64,000 nucleotides of DNA from positions 62,001 to 126,000 of the forward strand of contig UBTY01000007.1 of assembly GCA_900468535.1 (NCBI GenBank), given 5' to 3'. Within the stretch, counting starts at the first letter, position 1, and every line of letters starts with the position of its first letter. This document shows, piece after piece, positions 18,087-26,214 of the stretch. The stretch is from Hyphomicrobiales bacterium. Lineage in GTDB: Bacteria; Pseudomonadota; Alphaproteobacteria; Rhizobiales; Rhizobiaceae. The notes under the pieces are model-generated. The model made no database searches. It saw only the letters and a list, made by a program, of their open reading frames with translations, and was not told the origin of the DNA. The position numbers and the translations under genes are program-made.

Positions 18087-19361
18087 TTACCCGGTTCGAT
18101 CCTTCGTGCCCTTCGCATCGGCGAGCTCGTCCTGTGGAGGTTCCCATCCGAAGACGCTGCGGCCGCCCCATTCATGCGAGCGCGAGAATTCGCCGGCAAC
18201 GATTTCCTTGAGGTCCGGCCCGGTCACGTATTGCTCCAGGCGCCGCGCCTGATCGTCCAGCCGCTTCAGCGCCTGCAACTCCTCATCACGCCCGAGCTTC
18301 GCCCGACCAACGGCCGACTTCATGACGTTGATGGTTTCGTCATAGACCCGGATCGGAACTGGAAATGGATGCCGGTCCTTGCCGCCGTGCGCGAGCGAGA
18401 AACGGGCGGGATCGGAGAAGCGGCACGGCGCCCCATGGACGACTTCAGCCACCATGGCGAGCGCGCTGACTGTTCGAGCGCCGACACCTGGCGTCAGGAG
18501 AAGTTCCTCGAAATCCTTCGGACCACGATCGGCGGCGGCAGCCAGCGTGCCGTGTAGCCGCTTCATGTTCACGTCCTCTTCGCGGACGTCGTGGTGTACG
18601 GGCATGATAAGATGCGGCAGCATGGGCTGCGCGGGCTCTTTCTTCGCACGCGGCGGGTCGATCGCTATGATCTCCCGGACAATGCGATCCGGCCCGAAAT
18701 CGGCAAGCAGATCGAGCTGCCCCTTTCGTGAGGCATCAGCCCGGTGATCGGCGAGATTGACGATCTCGCCCTGCTTGCGTCCCTCGATCGCCGCATGCGG
18801 TGAATCGAGGAAGCTTTTGAGATCCTGCGATTGCCAGTGGTAGCGCCGGGCCTGTCGTTTATCGCCGTTCATCCCCTGTTGGACGACGACCCACTTGCCG
18901 TCATCCGTGACGATGAACCCATGCAAGTAGAGATCAAAACCGTCCTGAACTGCTGCGCTGTCGACCTTGGCGACAAGCCTGCTCGTTCTGGCAAGGCCAA
19001 TCCCATCGATTCCGACGCGATTTCCGATCGCGACGAGTTCGTCCGGCGTCTGTCTCGAGTTTCTACCCCGGCCGCCGCAAACATGGATCCCGAGTTCGCC
19101 CGACATCGGGGCCAGCCCGCGCTTCAAGGCGCCGATGACGCTGGTGGTAATGCCGGAGGAGTGCCAGTCCATTCCCATCACGGCCCCGAAGGACTGGAAC
19201 CAGAAAGGGTGCGCCAGGCGGCTCAACAATTCGTCGCGTCCATAATGAATGACGATCGCTTCGGTGATGACCGCGCCAAGCCGTGTCATGCGCTCACCGA
19301 GCCACCGGGGAACGCGGCCGCCATGAAGCGGAAGGTCGGCGCTGCCAGCACGTTGAACCAT
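18087..19361 (-). CDS. DUF763 protein with helix-hairpin-helix-like motif
   Basis: 424 residues from the ATG at 19361, giving the usual DUF763 N-terminus (RAGSADLPLHGGRVPRWL). Further family landmarks are MGMDWHSSGITTSV and HWQSQDLKSFLDSPH. At about residues 270-300 the segment EELLLTPGVGARTVSALAM looks like a helix-hairpin-helix, a DNA-contacting motif; I find no catalytic metal site. DUF763 occurs in archaea and scattered bacteria and has no assigned reaction, so a nucleic-acid role is only an inference. The gene sits between two LysR/MFS modules and 111 bases from a tiny gene (19473). No good ribosome site was seen. Confidence 0.82.
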   Translation of the reverse strand: MVQRAGSADLPLHGGRVPRWLGERMTRLGAVITEAIVIHYGRDELLSRLAHPFWFQSFGAVMGMDWHSSGITTSVIGALKRGLAPMSGELGIHVCGGRGRNSRQTPDELVAIGNRVGIDGIGLARTSRLVAKVDSAAVQDGFDLYLHGFIVTDDGKWVVVQQGMNGDKRQARRYHWQSQDLKSFLDSPHAAIEGRKQGEIVNLADHRADASRKGQLDLLADFGPDRIVREIIAIDPPRAKKEPAQPMLPHLIMPVHHDVREEDVNMKRLHGTLAAAADRGPKDFEELLLTPGVGARTVSALAMVAEVVHGAPCRFSDPARFSLAHGGKDRHPFPVPIRVYDETINVMKSAVGRAKLGRDEELQALKRLDDQARRLEQYVTGPDLKEIVAGEFSRSHEWGGRSVFGWEPPQDELADAKGTKDRTG

Positions 19362-19472
19362 GTGATGCTTATAGAATGGCGGGAGGGGACATGACAGTGA
19401 AATGTTGAGCCTTCGCGGGCTGGTCACTGCCCTGAGATCGTGTCCGAGGAGTTGCCTCCTCGGACGACGCAT

Positions 19473-19667
19473 CTAGTGAACGCTCGGCACCTTGGCGACG
19501 ACAGCGAAGTCCTCGGCAACCAGTTCACTGATCGCGATCAGCACTTCTTCAGCCGAGAAGCCGGCGGCCATGGTCGCGCGGATCAGGTCCTGGAGATCGG
19601 GCTCCACGACGTCGCGGCAGTCTTCAAGGCGCTCGTCCGAGACGGTGGCGCTATGCAATTCTTCCAT
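19473..19667 (-). CDS. Small acidic hypothetical protein
   Basis: 64 residues: MEELHSATVSDERLEDCRDVVEPDLQ, then an amphipathic helix (RATMAAGFSAEEVLIAISEL). No domain is recognised. The pattern A-A-G-F-S-A-E-E-V followed by EL is typical of short rhizobial proteins near rpsU or DUF763 genes, but I cannot name a family. It sits 61 bases from rpsU and 111 bases from DUF763, on the same strand as both. Confidence 0.6.
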   Translation of the reverse strand: MEELHSATVSDERLEDCRDVVEPDLQDLIRATMAAGFSAEEVLIAISELVAEDFAVVAKVPSVH

Positions 19668-19728
19668 TCTTCGGCCCTTCGGTGGGTCGGCTGGTGCTCA
19701 AGTCACCTACCGACGGGATTAGCGAAAA

Positions 19729-19965
19729 CTAGCGCGCCGTTGCCCGGCGCTTCGTGGAGGGCAAAAGCCCCTCACGCTGCATCTGTTTGCGGGCCGCCTT
19801 TCGCTGTCGCGCGATCGCCTGCGCCCTTTCACGAACGCGGCGTTCCGACGGCTTTTCATAGGACCGGCGTTCTCTCATTTCCCGAAACACACCCTCCCGC
19901 TGCAGCTTCTTCTTCAGGGCGCGGATTGCTTGCTCGACATTGTTGTCTCTGACGATGACTTGCAT
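19729..19965 (-). CDS. rpsU: 30S ribosomal protein S21
   Basis: 78 residues, with the S21 signature: [20 protein letters not shown], then [19 protein letters not shown] and a long basic helix. S21 binds the small subunit near the anti-Shine-Dalgarno region and helps initiation. Rhizobia often carry more than one rpsU copy. This one is not in the usual rpsU context; it lies amid catabolic regulators, which suggests an accessory paralog. A 50-codon gene (19993-20145) lies just upstream on the same strand. Confidence 0.95.
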   Translation of the reverse strand: MQVIVRDNNVEQAIRALKKKLQREGVFREMRERRSYEKPSERRVRERAQAIARQRKAARKQMQREGLLPSTKRRATAR

Positions 19966-19992
19966 GGTCGTCTCCTGTTCTGTTGGCGATAG

Positions 19993-20145
19993 CTAGCCGA
20001 GTTGCTCGGCAATGATGGTCTGAATTTCGGCGCGCGTGAGCAGGCAGGGATATGGCTTCCATTCCTTGGTCGGCCGCTTGACGGCCTCGCCGTGCTTGCG
20101 CGGCTTCAACGCCGCCGGAGCGGCAGCAATGCTTGTTTTCTTCAA
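19993..20145 (-). CDS. Tiny basic protein upstream of rpsU
   Basis: 50 residues from a TTG at 20145: KKTSIAAAPAALKPRKHGEA, then KRPTKEWKPYPCLLTRAEIQ and a short C-terminal helix ending EQLG. The previous codon in frame is a stop, so this is the longest reading. It ends 27 bases before the rpsU start on the same strand, suggesting one transcript. The composition (basic start, aromatic WKPYP centre) looks protein-like, but no family is recognised and the start is a TTG. Confidence is moderate. Confidence 0.5.
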   Translation of the reverse strand: MKKTSIAAAPAALKPRKHGEAVKRPTKEWKPYPCLLTRAEIQTIIAEQLG

Positions 20146-20591
20146 TCAAATTCCTTGGACGACTGCGGCGTCATATGATTATCCGGCGCCAAACGCGCTA
20201 GGATACGTCCCGAGGACGATCGCCGTGGTCGTGTGTGATTATCTGGGTGATGGTGCAGAGATAGGAGGCGATCGTGTCTATTACAAGACCGGCCGCTATT
20301 CGCGCCGGACCCACAGTATTCAGCGGATGGCTTCTACGAGTCCACATTTGACAGCTGCGTGGCCGCGCCTGCGACGATCATCTCAAGGCCGCACGCAAGG
20401 CCTGCTGGCAAGCATGACGAGCCACGCTTCGATCGTCGGTCCACTGGCAATCAGCACAGTCTACTTCGCATCGCGGGTGTATTTCCGGGTCTGGTCTGGA
20501 TGCTTGCAGCGGCCCTTTATGTAATTTGCGTCCCGATTGCGACAAGCCGGGACGGACGTCGCCTTCAATCCCCCGGTGTAGCCGAAAAGCC
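20146..20591. other. Gene-free stretch
   Basis: About 450 bases with no supported coding region on either strand; short open frames here have no family-like features. It probably holds the promoter for the rpsU unit. Confidence 0.5.
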
Positions 20592-20624
20592 GATCTCGAA
20601 GGATGGTGTCCATCCTTCGAGATC
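20592..20624 (-). terminator. Strong hairpin after MFS gene of module 2
   Basis: GATCTCGAAGGATG (20592-20605) and CATCCTTCGAGATC (20611-20624) are perfectly complementary over 14 bp with a 5-base loop. On the minus strand a TTTT follows within ten bases. It ends about 30 bases past the MFS stop. Confidence 0.75.
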
Positions 20625-20654
20625 AGCCGCCACGCAAATCGCGATTGGGCCATC

Positions 20655-21854
20655 TCACCGGCGTCTTAGCAGAGTCAGGCCGAAGATCACCAGTCCGGCT
20701 GAGGTGACGGCGAAGCCAGCCCAGGCGGCGGAGAGAAAACCGTAACCGGCAGCAATCGTTACGCTGCCTGCCCAGGCGCCGACCGCATTTGCGACGTTCA
20801 GCGATGCGAGGTTCATGGCTCCCATCAGGCTTGGAGCTTCCGGAGCAACCCGGGTCAGGCGCACCTGGATCGTCGGGATTGCAGCCATCATGGAAGCTCC
20901 GACGCCGAACATGGCCGGGAAGAAGACCCAAGAGTTGTTCCCACCGACGGCAAGGGCTGCGAGAATAACGAGCGCGGTGCCGAAGCCGATGACGATGCCA
21001 CGAGCCGGATAGAGATCCGCAAGCCTGCCGCCGTAGATGTTGCCGGCAGTCATGCCGAGGCCGAACAGAGCAAGAGCGACGGGGATCATCTCGGGGGCGA
21101 GCTTGACGACATCGGTGACAACAGGTGCGATGAACGTATAGACCGCGAAGATGCTGGCAACACCGAGGGAAGCGACGAGCATGACGCCCCAAACCTGTCC
21201 CTTGCGCAGAGCGGAGATTTCCTGAATGACAGGGACACCATCAAGCGCCGTGGTGCGCGGCACCCATTGCCAGATGGCGCCGAATGCAAGCATCGAGAAT
21301 GCCGCGACGGCGAGATAGGTTTCGCGCCAGCCGATGGTCTGACCGAGGAAGGTGGCAAGCGGCGAACCGACAATGGTTGCTACCGTCAGGCCTGTCATCA
21401 CGATGGCGAACGCCTTGCCGGCCTGACCCGGCCCGACAATGTAGGATGCAACTACGGCGCCTGCGCCGAAATAAGCCCCTTGCGGCAAACCGCTGATAAA
21501 GCGCGCCAGCATCAGAAAGCCGAGGTTGGAAGCGACGGCCGATAGCACGTTGCCGACGACAAAGAGGCCCATAAGAAGAAGGAGAAGTGTACGGCGATTG
21601 AGGCGAGCGGCGGCGAGTGTGACCAGCGGGGCGCCGATGACAACGCCGAAGGCGTAAGCGGTGATCGCATTGGTCGCTTCCGGCACACTGATGCCGAGGC
21701 TATCCGAGAAGAGCTGAATGATACCCATGCTGGCGAATTCCGACGTTCCGATCGAAAAGCTGCCGAGCGCCAGCGCGAGCAACGTCAACTTCTGAGAGCG
21801 GGTACCAGCGGCCGGTGCGGGAACGTAGACTTGGGCTTCCGAGACAGTTGCCAT
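20655..21854 (-). CDS. MFS transporter, DHA1 type (module 2)
   Basis: 399 residues from the ATG at 21854 (AAGGATC ribosome site); a longer frame from 21941 lacks one. Twelve helices. The N-terminal half has LTLLALALGSFSIGTSEFASMG, as in the AraJ/YdhP subgroup, and SGLPQGAYFGAGAVVASYIV in helix 4-5. It is a paralog of the transporter at 15702. It is divergent from the LysR gene at 22073, with the AAATTCACAGATGG motif in the 218-base gap. Expected to be a proton-driven exporter; substrate unknown. Confidence 0.9.
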   Translation of the reverse strand: MATVSEAQVYVPAPAAGTRSQKLTLLALALGSFSIGTSEFASMGIIQLFSDSLGISVPEATNAITAYAFGVVIGAPLVTLAAARLNRRTLLLLLMGLFVVGNVLSAVASNLGFLMLARFISGLPQGAYFGAGAVVASYIVGPGQAGKAFAIVMTGLTVATIVGSPLATFLGQTIGWRETYLAVAAFSMLAFGAIWQWVPRTTALDGVPVIQEISALRKGQVWGVMLVASLGVASIFAVYTFIAPVVTDVVKLAPEMIPVALALFGLGMTAGNIYGGRLADLYPARGIVIGFGTALVILAALAVGGNNSWVFFPAMFGVGASMMAAIPTIQVRLTRVAPEAPSLMGAMNLASLNVANAVGAWAGSVTIAAGYGFLSAAWAGFAVTSAGLVIFGLTLLRRR

Positions 21855-21980
21855 GATGATGATCCTTCTTAAAACAGAGCGGCGGAACAGTCGTTTCGAG
21901 GAGTTCAAGTCCTGCGTACTGCTCTGATGATTAGATCTCACATCGGATCGCGGACCAGTAGACGGCCGAGCTTCCCATCA

Positions 21981-22055
21981 TTTGAGAAATAAATTCACAG
22001 ATGGACTTCCTGCATCGGAGATCTGCCTCTAAGATCCCGGGTGTTCTTGTGAATT
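21981..22055. promoter_or_regulatory. LysR operator candidate, module 2
   Basis: AAATTCACAGATGG (21991-22004) and the inverted half TGTGAATT (22048-22055) lie between divergent MFS and LysR genes. Counting the preceding TGAGAA, the 24 bases at 21981-22004 match the reductase promoter at 24153-24176 in 21 positions. Confidence 0.6.
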
Positions 22056-22072
22056 GAAATCGGGGATGCGCC

Positions 22073-22987
22073 ATGGATAACCGTGCGGGTGAGATGATGG
22101 TCTTTGTGCAGGTCGTGGAGGCCGGCAGCTTCTCCGAAGCGGCAAGACTGCTGCTGATGACGCCCTCAACCGTCTCCAAACTGGTTGCGCGGCTCGAGAG
22201 CCGACTTGGCATCCGGCTCGTCGAACGCTCGACCCGACGGCTGGTGCTGACCAAGGAGGGGGAGTTCTATTATGAGCGCAGCCAGAAGCTTCTCGCCGAG
22301 CTCGACGAAACGGAACAACAGATTGCGCATGGCGGAGCGGAGCCGGAAGGCGTCATCCGCGTCAGCTCTTCGGTGACCTTCGGTGTCGCGGCGCTGGAGC
22401 CTATCCTGCCTGCCTTCTGGGAAGCCTATCCGGGGATCATCATCGACCTCTCCCTGTCGGACGATACCATAGATCTTTACCTCGATCGGACCGACGTCGC
22501 GATCCGGGTGGGCAAGCTTCCTGACTCCAATCTCATCGCCCGCAAGATCGGCACCACCCAACGGCGCATCGTCGCCTCACCGGCCTATCTCGAGAAATGG
22601 GGCGTGCCGCAAGTGCCTGAAGATCTGCTCAAACATAATTGCATTGGCTTCAACTTCCGCCGCGCCAACCCCGTCTGGCCGATGCGCGAGGGCGGCCGTA
22701 TCGTAGAGCGCATGCTGAGCGGTTCGTTGCTTGCCAACAACGGCGAGACCATCCGCCGGATGGCAATCGCGGGCGTTGGGATCGGGCGCATCGCCGACTA
22801 CCATGTTCGCGGTCCGATCGCGCGGGGCGAACTGGTGGAGGTGCTGGCGGATAGCTCCGTCGTCGAATTCGACGACATCCATGCGCTCTATCGCGGCACG
22901 CAACTGATGCCGGCCCGCGTGCGCGCCTTCCTCGACTTCACCGTCCCGCGCATGCAGGCATTCCTGGCGAAAGATCCCACGGTCTAA
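22073..22987 (+). CDS. LysR-family regulator (module 2)
   Basis: 304 residues. The start MDNRAGEMMVFVQVVEAGSF nearly repeats the start of the LysR at 17039. The HTH spans residues 1-62 (SEAARLLLMTPSTVSKLVARL) and the effector domain follows (VIRVSSSVTFGVAALEPILP). It probably controls the divergent MFS gene and, through the shared promoter motif, the reductase gene at 23036-24049. It converges with that reductase gene across a hairpin terminator. Confidence 0.92.
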   Translation: MDNRAGEMMVFVQVVEAGSFSEAARLLLMTPSTVSKLVARLESRLGIRLVERSTRRLVLTKEGEFYYERSQKLLAELDETEQQIAHGGAEPEGVIRVSSSVTFGVAALEPILPAFWEAYPGIIIDLSLSDDTIDLYLDRTDVAIRVGKLPDSNLIARKIGTTQRRIVASPAYLEKWGVPQVPEDLLKHNCIGFNFRRANPVWPMREGGRIVERMLSGSLLANNGETIRRMAIAGVGIGRIADYHVRGPIARGELVEVLADSSVVEFDDIHALYRGTQLMPARVRAFLDFTVPRMQAFLAKDPTV

Positions 22988-23017
22988 GCCTCGCCCACCC
23001 CAAGGTGAACGAGGCTT
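22986..23017. terminator. Bidirectional hairpin between LysR and reductase
   Basis: AAGCCTCG (22986-22993) and CGAGGCTT (23010-23017) form an 8-bp perfect stem with a 16-base loop between two convergent genes; the first arm overlaps the LysR stop codon. Confidence 0.5.
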
Positions 23018-23035
23018 GCATCGATCAGAGTACTA

Positions 23036-24049
23036 TCAGCCCAGAATAGGCAGAGGCGCATCCGGGTTGACGAGGCCGGCCTGCCGAATCTCGCGCCAGA
23101 AATCCGCGGGAACAACCTCGTCCAGAGCCGCCCGATCCTCGGCAATGCGGCCAGGCTTGCTGGCGCCGGGGATGACTGCCGCGACCGCCGGATGCGCCAG
23201 CGAGAATTGCAGGCCCGCTGCCTTCATGCTGATACCATAACGATCAGCGATCGCCTTGATCCGTGCCACCCTGTCGAGAATCGCTGGTGTCGCCGGCGCA
23301 TATTCGAAGTTCGGGCCGCCAACAAGCGCACCTGAGCTGTACGGACCACCAACGACGATACCGAGACCACGTTCCGCCACCTGAGGCATAAGGCGTTGAA
23401 GCGCACGATCATGATCGAGCAGCGTATAACGCCCCGCAAGCAGGAAACCATCCGGACGAGGACCTTCAAGCGCAAGCAGCAGCTCGATCGGCTCGACGCG
23501 ATTGACACCGAGGCCCCAGGCCTTGATGACGCCTTCGTCACGCAATCGGTCCAGTGCCTTGAACGCACCCTTGCGCGCGCTTTCGAATACGCTGAGCCAC
23601 TCGTCGCCATAAAAGTCCTGGGCTACGTCATGAACCCAGGCGATCTCGATACGGTCCGTCTTCAGCCGCTTCAGGCTGTCCTCGATCGAGCGCAGGGTGG
23701 CATCTTCCGAGTAGTCGTTGACGATCTTGTTGGGGCGACCGTATTTGAAGACATCGCCTTTTTCGCCGAGATCGCGTGCGCTGACGTCCTCGATCTCATC
23801 GAGGATGACCCGACCGACTTTGGTGCTGATGACATATTGATCGCGGGGCTTGTCCGCAAGCGCATCGCCCATGCGGATCTCGGCGAGACCGGCGCCATAG
23901 AAGGGCGCATTGTCGTAATAGCGGATGCCGTCCTTCCATGCAGCCTCGACTGTTTCGATCGCTTCCGGTTCCGGAATGTCGCGAAACATGTTGCCGAGCG
24001 GAGCTGCACCGAAACCGAGCTTTCTCGGCAGAATGTCCTTCAGAGTCAT
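23036..24049 (-). CDS. Aldo/keto reductase, aldose/pyridoxal dehydrogenase-like (module 2)
   Basis: 337 residues from the ATG at 24049 with an AAGGATAAGATA ribosome-site region. It has the tetrad of the large AKR subfamily that includes D-threo-aldose 1-dehydrogenase and pyridoxal 4-dehydrogenase: Asp and Tyr in RYYDNAPFYGAGLAE, Lys in VISTKVGR and His in IAWVHDVAQDF. The usual DTAP is DNAP. Conserved SLKRLKTDRIEIAWVHD and the C-terminal GASKPGRIAE follow. It likely oxidises an aldose or pyridoxal, or reduces an aldehyde, with NAD(P). The promoter carries AAATTCACAGATGG at 24163-24176, linking it to the module 2 LysR. Confidence 0.9.
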   Translation of the reverse strand: MTLKDILPRKLGFGAAPLGNMFRDIPEPEAIETVEAAWKDGIRYYDNAPFYGAGLAEIRMGDALADKPRDQYVISTKVGRVILDEIEDVSARDLGEKGDVFKYGRPNKIVNDYSEDATLRSIEDSLKRLKTDRIEIAWVHDVAQDFYGDEWLSVFESARKGAFKALDRLRDEGVIKAWGLGVNRVEPIELLLALEGPRPDGFLLAGRYTLLDHDRALQRLMPQVAERGLGIVVGGPYSSGALVGGPNFEYAPATPAILDRVARIKAIADRYGISMKAAGLQFSLAHPAVAAVIPGASKPGRIAEDRAALDEVVPADFWREIRQAGLVNPDAPLPILG

Positions 24050-24152
24050 TATCTTATCCTTTCTTGCCGGCGACGTGACCAGGGCCGGTCCCTGTTGAAA
24101 GAAGAGATAGAATGCAGACGGCAACGGCGGTAGCCGGTGGAAGTTCGCAGGA

Positions 24153-24176
24153 TATGAGAAGGAAATTCACAGATGG
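24153..24176 (-). promoter_or_regulatory. Operator candidate upstream of the second reductase
   Basis: TATGAGAA followed by GGAAATTCACAGATGG (24153-24176). It matches 21 of 24 bases of the site between the module 2 MFS and LysR genes. It is about 104 bases upstream of the reductase start. Confidence 0.6.
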
Positions 24177-24298
24177 TCAAGCAGCAAGGTGAAAGCGTGA
24201 GGATAGGTGCGGACTGTCAAGCATACGAAGTACCTATCAACCTAAGAGGAGATCATATGCGGTGAAGGCCGTCATACCCCATCGCCTCTCGGGAATTG

Positions 24299-24805
24299 CT
24301 AGCTTCGGTCGCGCTTGGGATCGATTGAAACATCGAGGCCGACCTTGACCCTGTCCATGGCGACGAAGCTGCGAAACCGCTTCACGTTCTTGTTCGCGAA
24401 GAACAGTCGTCTGGTCATGGCCTCGTAGTCGGCCATCGTCCGGACAACAACGAGGAGGATGAAGTCGACCTCGCCAGTGACGTAATAGCATTGCTGGACT
24501 TCCGGGGCTTCAGCGAACGACTTCTTGGTCGCGTCGTGCGTGGTCGCGAATTCGCTGTGCATCTCCACTTCCACGAAGACCGTGATCTCGTGCCTGACGT
24601 GCGACGGCTCGACAACCGCCACGTTTGCCGCGATCGTTCCGATCTCTTCCATCCGCTTGATGCGCCGCTGGACAGCCGGGGCCGACAGGCCGATGGTCTC
24701 GGCGATCAATCTTTGTGGCGTCTTGTTGTCCCGTTGCAGGATTTGAAGGATCGCCAGGTCGAAACGGTCCAATTCCAGCCTATCCGCCGAGATTCCGTCA
24801 GTCAT
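24299..24805 (-). CDS. Lrp/AsnC-family regulator
   Basis: 168 residues from the ATG at 24805 (GGGGAACAG upstream); a start at 24862 would add 19. HTH at residues 12-65 (LDRFDLAILQILQRDNKTPQ, then GLSAPAVQRRIKRMEE) and the AsnC/RAM ligand domain from 70 (FVEVEMHSEFATT, CYYVTGEVDFILLVVV). It is divergent from the diaminopropionate ammonia-lyase gene with 154 bases between, so it is the likely amino-acid-responsive regulator of that operon. It resembles BkdR-like Lrp proteins, which often control a single neighbouring catabolic gene. Confidence 0.9.
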   Translation of the reverse strand: MTDGISADRLELDRFDLAILQILQRDNKTPQRLIAETIGLSAPAVQRRIKRMEEIGTIAANVAVVEPSHVRHEITVFVEVEMHSEFATTHDATKKSFAEAPEVQQCYYVTGEVDFILLVVVRTMADYEAMTRRLFFANKNVKRFRSFVAMDRVKVGLDVSIDPKRDRS

Positions 24806-24959
24806 TTCATCTGTTCCCCGGCCACCTCGAACCATCAAAACGGGCCAAATCCGTGTAAACAACGAGCGATTATTGCAAAAACAGCCTCAAAAAACAGCGC
24901 ATTTATCGAAGGCAATGAAGTAATTATTGCGGCATAGCCAATCTCACACGGATCTGCCG

Positions 24960-26171
24960 ATGTTCATTCTCAACGAGCACGCCGCTTATCGCAAACCGCT
25001 GGAGGCCGCCGACGCCGAGGTTCTGGGCGTCGCTGCCGCCAGGATGGTGGAGCATTTCCTGCATCACCGTGAGGGCTACAAGCCAACACCTCTGGTCTCG
25101 CTGCCCGAACTTTCCAGGCATCTCGGCATCGCCTCGATTTCCATAAAGGATGAAGGTTTGCGATTGGGGCTCGGGAGTTTCAAGGCGCTCGGCGGCTCAT
25201 ACGCCGTCATCCGGCTCGTACTCGATGAAGCCACGAAGCGTCTGGGTCGGACGATCGACATTGCCGAATTGCACAACGAGGACGTCAGACAGATAGCCGC
25301 CACTATGACAGTCGCATGCGCCACTGATGGCAATCACGGCCGTTCGGTCGCGATGGGCGCGCAGCTCGTCGGTGCGAGATCCTCGATCTTCGTGCACTCG
25401 GGGGTGAGCGAGGAGCGCATCGCAGCGATTGCCCGCTACGGCGCCGACATGATCCGCGTCGACGGTACCTATGACGACTCCGTACGGGAGGCTGCGCGAG
25501 TGGCGGAGGAGAAGAGCTGGATCACCGTCTCCGACACCTCATGGCCGGGATACGAGCGCATTCCGGCTCTCGTCATGCAGGGTTATACCGCTCTACTGAC
25601 GGAAGCCCTGCGCCAGATGCCTGAACGGCCGACGCATGTGTTCGTGCAGGCTGGGGTCGGCGGCATTGCGGCGACGGTGGCCGGCCACTTCTCCGTTCTG
25701 TTCGGCGACGATCGCCCCTATTTTGTCGTGGTCGATCCGTCCCGCGCGGCGTGCCTCTTCGAAAGCGCGCGTGCAGGGCATCCGGTGACGGTAGAGCATG
25801 GCGAAAGCACCGTCATGGCAATGCTGGAATGCTACGAGCCCTCTCTGGTTGCCTGGCGCATCCTGTCCCACACAGCTGACGCCTTCATGACGGTCGAGGA
25901 TGGCGATGCAGTAAATGCGATGAGGCAGCTTGCCGACCCAAAGGGATCCGATCCGGCTGTCGTAGCCGGCGAAAGCGGAGGCGTGGGCCTGGCCGCATTG
26001 GCGAAGATCGCCTCGAGCGCTAGCCTGCGCGCGCAGATCGGCCTCGGTGCTCAGTCCCGCGTCTTTCTTATCAATACGGAAGGCGCGACCGATCCGAAGC
26101 TCTACCAGAGCCTGGTTGGCGAGACGCCGGAGCAGGTCACGGCAAAGAATGCTCAACCAGCCACCATGTGA
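24960..26171 (+). CDS. dpaL: Diaminopropionate ammonia-lyase
   Basis: 403 residues from the ATG at 24960; a TTG at 24927 would add eleven. PLP type II fold, with the Schiff-base lysine in GLGSFKALGGSYAV, the phosphate/substrate loop CATDGNHGRSVA and the glycine-rich QAGVGGIAATVA. The sequence follows the E. coli YgeX/DpaL pattern throughout (SISIKDEGLRLGL, GESGGVGLAAL). The reaction splits 2,3-diaminopropionate to pyruvate and two ammonia. It is followed after 43 bases by an M20 amidohydrolase, as ygeX is followed by ygeY in E. coli. Control is probably by the divergent Lrp protein. Confidence 0.92.
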   Translation: MFILNEHAAYRKPLEAADAEVLGVAAARMVEHFLHHREGYKPTPLVSLPELSRHLGIASISIKDEGLRLGLGSFKALGGSYAVIRLVLDEATKRLGRTIDIAELHNEDVRQIAATMTVACATDGNHGRSVAMGAQLVGARSSIFVHSGVSEERIAAIARYGADMIRVDGTYDDSVREAARVAEEKSWITVSDTSWPGYERIPALVMQGYTALLTEALRQMPERPTHVFVQAGVGGIAATVAGHFSVLFGDDRPYFVVVDPSRAACLFESARAGHPVTVEHGESTVMAMLECYEPSLVAWRILSHTADAFMTVEDGDAVNAMRQLADPKGSDPAVVAGESGGVGLAALAKIASSASLRAQIGLGAQSRVFLINTEGATDPKLYQSLVGETPEQVTAKNAQPATM

Positions 26172-26214
26172 CAAGATTGGCGCCAGCTGCGCCAACGATG
26201 ACAGAGGAACTGTA

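Noticed and set aside
20359-20745. 128-codon plus-strand frame in the gap before the MFS terminator
   Set aside because: It runs through the hairpin and into the MFS gene antisense; no motif and no ribosome site.
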